Shown in pieces: positions 8,020-13,869 of a stretch of 14,916 nt of DNA. The first letter of the stretch is position 1. The number at the start of each line of letters is the position of its first letter. The notes under the pieces were generated by a model. It was not told the origin of the DNA and ran no database searches. It saw only the letters and a program-made list of their open reading frames with translations. The translations under genes and the position numbers were made by a program. Source of the DNA: Candidatus Omnitrophota bacterium (GTDB taxonomy: Bacteria; Omnitrophota; Gorgyraeia; Duberdicusellales; 4484-171); contig JAQUOR010000017.1 of assembly GCA_028717025.1 (NCBI GenBank), positions 1-14,916 on the forward strand. Direction: 5' to 3'.

Positions 8020-9138
8020 ATGGTAAAAAAGGATTACGATATAATTATTGTCGGCGCCGGCCCGGTCGGAGGGTATCTTGCCCAGCTTCTGAAACTAAAA
8101 GGAATCGATCCTTTGCTTATCGAAGAGCATAAAGAGCTGGGTAGGCCTATTCACTGCGCAGGACTGGTGGGGAAAAAAGTTTTTCAGGACGCGAAAATAC
8201 CTCTTTCTTCAAACTGTATTCTTAATACGATTAACGGGGCAGTCGTTCATTTTGGAAACGACAAACTCGAGATTAAACGGAAAGAAGTAGCGTATGTCAT
8301 CGACAGGGAAAGATTTGACAAGAACTTAGGCCAAAATCTAAACATTATTTTTGAAACGAAATTCCTCGGTTTAGAGAAAAACAAACAACGGTATGTCATT
8401 GAAACCGATAAAGGCGATCTCGCCGCAAAGATGATCGTGGGTGCCGACGGGGCTAATTCTTCGATAAGAAATATCGTGCGTAAGCACAATGGTCTGGAGT
8501 ATATGAGGGGAGTCCAATTTCGCATGAAATTCCAACCTGTTCGTAAGGATATGGTTGAAGTTTTTATAAAAAGGCCTTATTTTTATTGGATTATTCCGGA
8601 AGGAGAAAAAACGGTACGCGTCGGGGTCATTTCTAAAAATCCCTACCAGGACCTTTTGGAATTTGTGAAAGAGAAAAAGATGGGGCAGGAGATAGTAGAG
8701 AAATTTGCAGGAATAGTTCCGCTGGTGCACTTTACACCTCTTTCGCATGAACGGATATTTTTAGTAGGGGACAGTGCTGCTCAGGTCAAGCCTCTTTCCT
8801 ACGGCGGTATTTATATGGGCATGCGTGGAGCGGAAATCCTTTCCGAGTGTATCCTTAAAGAAAAATTCTCGCATTACTCTTCACTCTGGGTGAAAAAGTT
8901 CGGAGGAGAGATAAAGGTCGCGCTGCGCGCGAGGGAAATCCTCAATAATTTGACTGAACGAGACATTAAAAAAATATTTTCATTTCTCAAAGAGAAAATC
9001 AATGTGGTGGAAGAAAAAGGCGATTTTGAAAATCACACGCTGCTGCTATGGGAATTATTAAAACACCCCGGCGCGTCCCGTGAAATCTTAAATATATTTT
9101 TTAAAATCGTTAAAGCAAATTTTACTGGTGGGTTATAA
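8020..9138 (+). CDS. FAD-dependent geranylgeranyl reductase-family oxidoreductase
   Basis: The 372-residue protein is a flavoprotein of the geranylgeranyl reductase family, which saturates double bonds of isoprenoid chains. The dinucleotide motif VGAGPVGG is at 11-18 and the Glu that binds FAD ribose is in LLIEEH (33-37). HCAGLVG at 45-51 fits the conserved Cys region of the family. GADGANSSIR (141-150) and FLVGDSAAQVKPLSYGG (247-263) are the second and third FAD motifs. FYWIIP at 188-193 is a looser form of the substrate-cavity motif YxWxFP. GGGGAG (8003-8008) gives a ribosome site with long spacing. In archaea this family reduces membrane lipids and dolichol-type carriers. Beside a glycan cluster it could modify a polyprenyl carrier or a quinone tail. 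A general FAD mono-oxygenase is the alternative, less likely given the 247-263 motif. Confidence 0.82.
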   Translation: MVKKDYDIIIVGAGPVGGYLAQLLKLKGIDPLLIEEHKELGRPIHCAGLVGKKVFQDAKIPLSSNCILNTINGAVVHFGNDKLEIKRKEVAYVIDRERFDKNLGQNLNIIFETKFLGLEKNKQRYVIETDKGDLAAKMIVGADGANSSIRNIVRKHNGLEYMRGVQFRMKFQPVRKDMVEVFIKRPYFYWIIPEGEKTVRVGVISKNPYQDLLEFVKEKKMGQEIVEKFAGIVPLVHFTPLSHERIFLVGDSAAQVKPLSYGGIYMGMRGAEILSECILKEKFSHYSSLWVKKFGGEIKVALRAREILNNLTERDIKKIFSFLKEKINVVEEKGDFENHTLLLWELLKHPGASREILNIFFKIVKANFTGGL

Positions 9139-9192
9139 CCTTTCACCCTCGCTCCTCAATTATTTTGGAGCAATACCGATAATACATATACC

Positions 9193-10491
9193 ATGAAAGC
9201 CATTACGCTTAAAAGCAGAATCATTATACTTCTTACCATCTTTACTATTATAACTACCGGTACCTTTGTCACTATTCAGCTTTTTCATGAGCTGGAAGCA
9301 GTGAACCGGTCTCTGGAATATAAAGTCAAAGATTACTCCGACCAAATAGAACGTGCGTATGGATTATCGCTGTCTTCTCCCGACAAACTTAATCTTTTAG
9401 CAAAACTGCTTAATTCTCTAAAACAGGAAGGAGTCATCAAAAGCGCATACGTATTTGACAGGAGCGGCAAGATAGTTGCTTCTTCGGAATTCGGATTACT
9501 CGAGAGCAAAGGTGACTATAGCGACTTTCAGATCATCGATAAGCTGCAGCAAGGAGGTATGGAATTCATAAAAGGCGAAACAGTAGTGGATAAGACTTCA
9601 AAAACAGTTTCGGTATATATTCCGCTCCAGGAAAAAGAGACAGTGCAATTTATCGTGCGGGTATTTTTTTCGCTTGGCGACATATGGGATGCGTTTGCGG
9701 GAGTGTATCGGCCCGCATTGGCCGTCGGCATTTTATTTATTTTAATAAACGTTACTTTAGGTATCTTTCTCGGGCGTCTCGTCATAGAACCTATTCAGAT
9801 TTTTAACGAAGCGGCAAAAACGATTGCTTCCGGACACCTCGACTTAAGCGTGGCTATCGAAACCAACGATGAGCTGGAGGAATTGGCGGGTACTTTTAAT
9901 TTCATGACCAAAGAATTGGCAAAAATGAAAGAAAGAGCCGAAAACGCTAATCCCTTAACGAAATTACCGGGTAACATCGTTATCATGGAAGAAGCAGAAA
10001 AAAGGATAAAAGAGGGCCAGAAATTTACGGTTATCTATTGCGATCTTGATAATTTTAAAGCGTTTAACGACAAATATGGGATTCATAAAGGCGATGAGGC
10101 AATAAAATTAACTGCAGAAATTTTTAAAGAGGCGCTCTCCAAGAAAGGTTCTACCGTTGATTTCATCGGCCATGAAGGCGGAGACGATTTTATTCTTCTT
10201 GTTTCCCCGGAGCATGCCACGGATATTACCCAATACATAATCTCTGAATTCGACGCACGAATACGCATTCTCTATAGTAAAGAGGATTTAGAGAAAGGCT
10301 GCATTATTTCTACCACTCGCGATGGTGCTGTGTGTCAGTTTCCTATCATGACCATATCGCTTGCCGGTGTCAGCAACGTGCATCGCGCAATCAATAATTA
10401 TGGTGAGATAACCAATATTGCTGCCGAGGTAAAGAAGAAAGCAAAAAAAGAGCAGAGAAGTTGTTTTATCTTAGATAAGAGAGTGAGTTAA
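9193..10491 (+). CDS. Membrane sensor HAMP-GGDEF protein (putative diguanylate cyclase, GGDDF variant)
   Basis: The 432-residue protein has a first membrane helix (9-29), an extracytoplasmic sensor region (30-174) that may be Cache-like (YVFDRSGKIVASS at 86-98), a second helix (175-195), a HAMP domain (196-248), and a GGDEF domain (251-429). The GGDEF domain starts NPLTKLPGN, has YCDLDNFKAFND with metal-binding D284, and the active-site loop reads GHEGGDDF (326-333). The fourth signature residue is Asp, where active enzymes nearly always have Glu. The I-site RxxD just upstream is replaced by STVD, so product inhibition through that site is not expected. It would make c-di-GMP, or only bind GTP if the change inactivates it. 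The start has no good ribosome site within the normal distance. A PilZ gene 2.5 kb downstream gives a possible receptor. Confidence 0.85.
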   Translation: MKAITLKSRIIILLTIFTIITTGTFVTIQLFHELEAVNRSLEYKVKDYSDQIERAYGLSLSSPDKLNLLAKLLNSLKQEGVIKSAYVFDRSGKIVASSEFGLLESKGDYSDFQIIDKLQQGGMEFIKGETVVDKTSKTVSVYIPLQEKETVQFIVRVFFSLGDIWDAFAGVYRPALAVGILFILINVTLGIFLGRLVIEPIQIFNEAAKTIASGHLDLSVAIETNDELEELAGTFNFMTKELAKMKERAENANPLTKLPGNIVIMEEAEKRIKEGQKFTVIYCDLDNFKAFNDKYGIHKGDEAIKLTAEIFKEALSKKGSTVDFIGHEGGDDFILLVSPEHATDITQYIISEFDARIRILYSKEDLEKGCIISTTRDGAVCQFPIMTISLAGVSNVHRAINNYGEITNIAAEVKKKAKKEQRSCFILDKRVS

Positions 10492-10492
10492 T

Positions 10493-10732
10493 CTAGACTA
10501 AATTTTCGCTTAAAGCAATGACGGGGCTTAACGTAGGCACGGGATCGGTAATCGCAAGATCTTTTAGGTCTTTCTGGGGGTCTTGAACCGGTTCGTCTGG
10601 ATTTGACTGAGAGGCGGTTTCCGGAGAATCGTTTTCACGTTCCGGTACCTCCACCGCAGCATATAATAGACCGCACAGGGCGATACAACAGCCGATCGTG
10701 GTTAACATCATCCATCCAAATCTTAATTTCAT
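10493..10732 (-). CDS. Small membrane-anchored acidic, proline-rich protein
   Basis: I do not recognise this 79-residue protein. A basic start (MKLRFG) leads into one hydrophobic segment (about 7-27) that could be a signal anchor or a signal peptide ending near LYAA. The rest is polar, acidic and proline-rich (for example VPEREN, NPDEPVQDPQKD, DPVPTLSP), as in an extended extracytoplasmic tail. GAGGTG five bases before the ATG is a good ribosome site and argues that the ORF is real. It is the only minus-strand gene in the window. Its stop is one base from the stop of the GGDEF gene, so the two are tail to tail, and its start faces the next plus-strand gene. A partner of the GGDEF sensor is possible but not shown. 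Confidence 0.6.
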   Translation of the reverse strand: MKLRFGWMMLTTIGCCIALCGLLYAAVEVPERENDSPETASQSNPDEPVQDPQKDLKDLAITDPVPTLSPVIALSENLV

Positions 10733-10737
10733 TGCAA

Positions 10738-10743
10738 CACCTC
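10738..10743 (-). promoter_or_regulatory. Ribosome binding site of the small minus-strand gene
   Basis: On the minus strand GAGGTG lies five bases before the ATG (10730-10732). Together with the hydrophobic N-terminus this is the main evidence that the 79-codon ORF is translated. Confidence 0.6.
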
Positions 10744-10748
10744 AATTA

Positions 10749-10777
10749 ACCATACCATAAATAATTACCATTGTCAA
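10749..10777 (-). promoter_or_regulatory. Possible minus-strand promoter in the divergent spacer
   Basis: Read on the minus strand, a perfect TTGACA (10777-10772) and TATGGT (10754-10749) are 17 bases apart. A transcript from here would begin almost at the ribosome site, so the leader would be very short. The -35 lies within the palindrome CATTGTCAATG (10769-10779), which also touches the start of the divergent plus-strand gene. This is a possible shared operator, and only a suggestion. Confidence 0.35.
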
Positions 10778-11211
10778 TGATGCATAACTCATTACAAGAC
10801 ATACACTTAAGAATAAATCTTCTCGCGTGGTTTTACCTTTTTTTAGCCTTCCTTCATCTTTGTGCGTTTTCCATGTTTTCAACGAATTTAATGATCCTGG
10901 GGAAAATAGTAACCGATAACAGAGCAGTGTTCGTGCATGTTTCTTTTGTAGCCTTCCTGCTGTATTTTTCCTGGACCATCAGGAAAGCAAAAAAAAAATC
11001 CTTCTGGATAGCGGTTATTCTCCATGCCTCTTTTTTTATTAACGGAGCGCTTGTCTTTGTCAAAAAAACGCCTCTTTTTGAAATACAAGGGAAAAAAATA
11101 AGCTACGTGCCGCTCGAGGCGGAGCCTCTTGCTTTGTGCATGATGGGACTTAACGCTTTAATAATTATATATTATATATATATACGCGAGTATTTCGTTG
11201 ACAATCGGTAA
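10777..11211 (+). CDS. Four-helix membrane protein of unknown function
   Basis: I do not recognise this protein of 144 residues from ATG 10777 (an in-frame TTG at 10771 and ATG at 10780 are alternatives). No clear ribosome site precedes any of them. About four hydrophobic helices are visible: LLAWFYLFLAFLHLCAF at the start, then AVFVHVSFVAFLLYFSW, FWIAVILHASFFINGALVF and ALCMMGLNALIIIYYIYI. A basic loop RKAKKK separates the second and third, and a short extramembrane stretch lies before the fourth. The gene is divergent from the small minus-strand gene with a 44-base spacer. The end of the gene holds a (TA)-rich run (about 11164-11184) and the -35 box of the candidate promoter for the next gene. 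Confidence 0.7.
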   Translation: MMHNSLQDIHLRINLLAWFYLFLAFLHLCAFSMFSTNLMILGKIVTDNRAVFVHVSFVAFLLYFSWTIRKAKKKSFWIAVILHASFFINGALVFVKKTPLFEIQGKKISYVPLEAEPLALCMMGLNALIIIYYIYIREYFVDNR

Positions 11212-11225
11212 AACTATATTATATT
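11198..11225 (+). promoter_or_regulatory. Candidate sigma-70 promoter of the TPR-PilZ unit
   Basis: A perfect TTGACA (11198-11203) and TATATT (11220-11225, five of six matches) are separated by 16 bases. The -35 is inside the last codons of the membrane protein gene and the -10 is in the spacer. Transcription would start near 11232, about 35 bases before the TPR gene. It is the best promoter match I found in the window. Confidence 0.5.
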
Positions 11226-11266
11226 AAGTACTAGATAGCGTGAAACCAAAACTATTTGAATAATAA

Positions 11267-13015
11267 ATGACGAATAGAGTATTCCTTAAAAATATTCTTC
11301 CGCTGATTCTTTCCTTAGTCTTAGCGATTGTTTTTTTTGTAAGTTATAACCGCTACCTTCTTGACAGATCCCTCACCAACCTGAAAGTATCGCTTAAGAG
11401 CCTGGAGAAAACTACCGATGTCCGGGAAGTCGGAAAAATAAAGGATATTTTGGATGAGACATTTCTTCTGGAAATAACGAAAGACGATTTGGATGTCGCA
11501 ACGTTGGTTAAGATAGAATTATCAAGCGAAACCCTCGGAAAATCATTCAAGAATGACCAGATACGCGATGTAAATTATCTCCTCAAAGATGTGGTAAAAA
11601 AGAAAGAGGAGAAAAGGAACCCTTTTCTGGCCGCGCTTGATAGTTTTTTTACCAGTATTTTTCCCCAAAAAAGAAGCGAAAACATTACTGTCATCAAGAG
11701 ACATATAACGCGATTAACCAGGGTATTGCCGTCATACACCGGAGACGCTTTGCAGGAAAAATGCCTGGAGATCGCCCGTTTATATATTCGTACCAAAGAC
11801 TGGGGGAATGCACGTACTTTTTTTGACAGGGCAGCTTTGATCAATCCTGATAACCAGCTTGGCGTAAAGGCAAAATTATACTTGGGTTTTGTATATAAAT
11901 TTGAGGGTGACTACGCCCGCGCAGGAGAAATATTCGCACAGCTTAAAGGAAAACTTTCCGGAGAATTGGGTTCATTTTCTTCGTATCAAGAGGGAGACTG
12001 CTTGTATAAAGAAGGTAAAATCGATGAGGCAATCAAGGTATTCCGTGCTTCCTTTGCGGAAAATCCTGCGCTTGAAACGAACCAACTTTCTCAATTTCGC
12101 GTAGGCTACATAAACCTTTATGATGTGGGAGATGAGCAGCAAGCATACAAAGATTTCGCCGTATTGGAATCCTTAAGCATAGATAATCAGGGCAACGCCT
12201 ATCTTACCCGTAACGGAAAAAAAATCTATGAAGGATTTTTATCGCCTTCGGCATTGCTTTCATACAATAAATTAGCCGCCCACATCAACGAAAACGTTAT
12301 CCCCTCAATTTCGAAGAAATTTCGTGAGTTGGGATTCAAGGCGCTCGAAAGAGGGTATCGGCTGTTGCGTAAGGGCAAACGCGACGATGCAACTATGAAT
12401 TTCAGGGAGGCATTGACGCAACTTGGTGTGGCGATAAAATTTTACTCTCAAGACGCTTTTTCCTATAGCGGTCGTGGTTTAGCGTTCTATTTTTTAGAGA
12501 ATAACGAGGAAGCCTTGCAGGAAACAAGAAAAGCGAATTCCCTTTTGCCCGATAATTCCGCTATTTTAGCAAATTTGGGTTTTGTGTATTATAACCTTGG
12601 CATGATCGACGACGCTGTCGTGGAATATAAAAAAGCGATAGTCATATCTCCCGGTTCATCACTTCTGCATTATAATATAGGGACTATTTACCTTTTTAAA
12701 AATGATGTGGTTAAAGCTATCAGCGAGCTTAAGGAAGCTATCAAGTTGAACCCCCAGTTTCCTTATTCGTACAATAATCTGGGATATCTGTTGTGGCTTA
12801 AGGGTGCGTATAAAGAAGCCAAGGTGCATCTTGAAAAAGCAGTGGGTTTGAAAAAAGACTACGTCGACGCGCACTATAATTTAGGAGTTTTGTATTTCAC
12901 GCTGGGGGATAACAAAGCCGCGAAAGACGAATTCACGATAGTCGAAGAATTGATGCCCGGGTACAAGATGATAGGCAAGTATGTAAGTGCACTCCAGGAA
13001 CGTGAAAGAGAATAG
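11267..13015 (+). CDS. Membrane-anchored tetratricopeptide repeat protein
   Basis: The 582-residue protein has one N-terminal membrane helix (about 10-27) after a short basic start, and a long helical body. TPR-like helix pairs are visible near 160-195, 200-232 and 236-268, and then a clean array from about 394 to 565 with repeats such as AILANLGFVYYNLGMIDDAVVEYKKAI, LLHYNIGTIYLFKNDVVKAI, SYNNLGYLLWLKGAYKEAKV and DAHYNLGVLYFTLGDNKAAK in turn. A less repetitive linker covers about 27-155 and 270-390. The helix is probably a signal anchor with the repeats outside the cytoplasm, but charge on both sides is similar, so the side is uncertain. TPR proteins of this kind act as assembly scaffolds, as in exopolysaccharide export. 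No ribosome site is clear before the ATG. The PilZ gene follows after 21 bases. Confidence 0.85.
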   Translation: MTNRVFLKNILPLILSLVLAIVFFVSYNRYLLDRSLTNLKVSLKSLEKTTDVREVGKIKDILDETFLLEITKDDLDVATLVKIELSSETLGKSFKNDQIRDVNYLLKDVVKKKEEKRNPFLAALDSFFTSIFPQKRSENITVIKRHITRLTRVLPSYTGDALQEKCLEIARLYIRTKDWGNARTFFDRAALINPDNQLGVKAKLYLGFVYKFEGDYARAGEIFAQLKGKLSGELGSFSSYQEGDCLYKEGKIDEAIKVFRASFAENPALETNQLSQFRVGYINLYDVGDEQQAYKDFAVLESLSIDNQGNAYLTRNGKKIYEGFLSPSALLSYNKLAAHINENVIPSISKKFRELGFKALERGYRLLRKGKRDDATMNFREALTQLGVAIKFYSQDAFSYSGRGLAFYFLENNEEALQETRKANSLLPDNSAILANLGFVYYNLGMIDDAVVEYKKAIVISPGSSLLHYNIGTIYLFKNDVVKAISELKEAIKLNPQFPYSYNNLGYLLWLKGAYKEAKVHLEKAVGLKKDYVDAHYNLGVLYFTLGDNKAAKDEFTIVEELMPGYKMIGKYVSALQERERE

Positions 13016-13036
13016 CGGGTTGAGCAGGAACACCTT

Positions 13037-13612
13037 ATGCGTACTATAAAAGCAGTCATTGAAGACATGAAGGGGAAAGAAAAGAGAAAATTTACCCGGC
13101 TGCAGGTATATCATCTTTTAAAATATAAGATTATAAAAAAACCGGAGGAGATAAGGACTCTTTCATTTGTAAGGAATATAAGCGCAGGGGGTGCGCTTTT
13201 CTTTACTCAGGAATATATCCCCTTAGAAAGCGTCGTGGATTTAGAGATGGTTTTTCCTTCTCACGAAGCGAGTGTTACGATACGGGCAAAAGTCGTGAGA
13301 GTGAATTTCATTAAAAAAATGGAAGGGTTTGAGGTTGGAGTAGAGTTCCTCGAGGTGGACCAAAAGGTCCGTGATTTTATTAATAAAAAGATTTTAGGAA
13401 TTTATCAAAAAGAAAAGGAAAAAGGAGGTAAAAAGATGAAAGTGTTGTCAGTTATATTTCTGCTGCTGGCAGCAGCCTGTGCGGGCTTAGGGCTTGTAAC
13501 GCGGTTTATGAATTTAAACATACTGGTTATGCCATTGCAATACATGAATATCGCCAATACGACTCTGTTATTTTCTATTGCCCTAAGTTTACTGGCGCTT
13601 ACGCGCAAATAA
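13037..13612 (+). CDS. PilZ c-di-GMP receptor domain with C-terminal membrane hairpin
   Basis: The 191-residue protein has a PilZ domain (about 15-122) with both c-di-GMP-binding motifs: RKFTR (R17 to R21, RxxxR) and NISAGG (N47, S49, G52, the D/NxSxxG motif). A charged linker KEKEKGGKK leads to two hydrophobic helices at about 135-155 and 168-187. It should therefore bind c-di-GMP on the cytoplasmic face and sit at the inner membrane. The start has AGGA about eight bases upstream; ATG 13067 is possible. It follows the TPR gene by 21 bases and is probably in its operon. Oddly, a full Shine-Dalgarno sequence and an in-frame ATG (codon 134) lie at the start of the membrane hairpin, so the tail could also be made as a separate 58-residue protein. 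Confidence 0.88.
   Translation: MRTIKAVIEDMKGKEKRKFTRLQVYHLLKYKIIKKPEEIRTLSFVRNISAGGALFFTQEYIPLESVVDLEMVFPSHEASVTIRAKVVRVNFIKKMEGFEVGVEFLEVDQKVRDFINKKILGIYQKEKEKGGKKMKVLSVIFLLLAAACAGLGLVTRFMNLNILVMPLQYMNIANTTLLFSIALSLLALTRK
13421..13438 (+). promoter_or_regulatory. Internal ribosome binding site and in-frame ATG in the PilZ gene
   Basis: AAAGGAGGT (13421-13429) is a near-perfect Shine-Dalgarno sequence with GGAGG seven bases before ATG 13436. Initiation here would give a 58-residue two-helix membrane protein ending at 13612. The stretch also encodes a Lys/Glu/Gly-rich linker, so the match may be chance. Confidence 0.45.
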
Positions 13613-13624
13613 GTGAAAGGGTAC

Positions 13625-13653
13625 TGGCGGTATTTTTGCAAAATACTCCGCTA
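13625..13653. repeat. Hairpin just after the PilZ gene
   Basis: GTATTTT (13630-13636) and AAAATAC (13640-13646) form a perfect seven-base-pair stem on a three-base loop. With a two-base bulge, GCG (13627-13629) pairs with CGC (13649-13651) and two more weak pairs can extend it. It starts 13 bases after the stop codon. No T-run follows, so a normal intrinsic terminator is not supported. Confidence 0.45.
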
Positions 13654-13698
13654 CGCAGGTCACGTTATCAGCCAGGAGCTTTAAAACGTTTAAGACAT

Positions 13699-13716
13699 CG
13701 CAGCCCAAAGGCTGCG
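13699..13716. repeat. GC-rich hairpin beside a short ORF start
   Basis: CGCAGCC and GGCTGCG pair perfectly over seven bases on a CAAA loop. The stem ends two bases before ATG 13719. The 3' arm GGCTG could instead pair with CAGCC at 13669-13673, so two folds compete. No T-run follows. A leader RNA role is inference. Confidence 0.5.
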
Positions 13717-13718
13717 TA

Positions 13719-13841
13719 ATGATAAAGAAAGAAAAGAGTGCAATCGGTGCCTCTATTATTAAGAGAAAATACTTCAACGTGCAGGAGCGAAGAAGATTTA
13801 GCCGGCATCAAAGAATTTTACAGAGAATTCTCTTTGTGTAG
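13719..13841 (+). CDS. Possible 40-residue basic ORF with PilZ-like N-terminus
   Basis: This short ORF encodes 40 residues. It begins MIKKEKSAIG and contains QERRRFSRHQRI, which looks like the start of a PilZ domain (RRFSR fits RxxxR and resembles EKRKFTR of the preceding gene). The D/NxSxxG motif is absent and the ORF ends at TAG 13839. It has no good ribosome site. It may be a degraded or truncated PilZ copy, a leader peptide, or chance. A neighbouring frame reads CRGGAVSF at 13837-13860, superficially like the PilZ NISAGG segment, but the spacing is far too short for an intact domain. Confidence 0.3.
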   Translation: MIKKEKSAIGASIIKRKYFNVQERRRFSRHQRILQRILFV

Positions 13842-13869
13842 AGGGGGGGCTGTATCTTTTTTGACGTTA

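Noticed and set aside
8371..8748. A 125-codon open frame on the minus strand
   Set aside because: It is fully antisense to the FAD reductase gene, whose family motifs cover this region. The antisense protein has no visible domain.
9151..9171. GCTCC...GGAGC inverted repeat as a terminator after the reductase gene
   Set aside because: The stem is only five base pairs with an 11-base loop and there is no T-run after it.
11164..11184. TA-rich run as a tandem repeat or origin element
   Set aside because: It lies inside the coding end of the membrane protein gene (encoding IIIYYIYI) and there are no DnaA-box-like or iterated sites around it.
13657..13716. A c-di-GMP-I (GEMM) riboswitch suggested by GGTCACG near the PilZ gene
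   Set aside because: Only the first seven bases resemble the known aptamer. The conserved GCAAACC and GACGCAAAGCC segments are missing.
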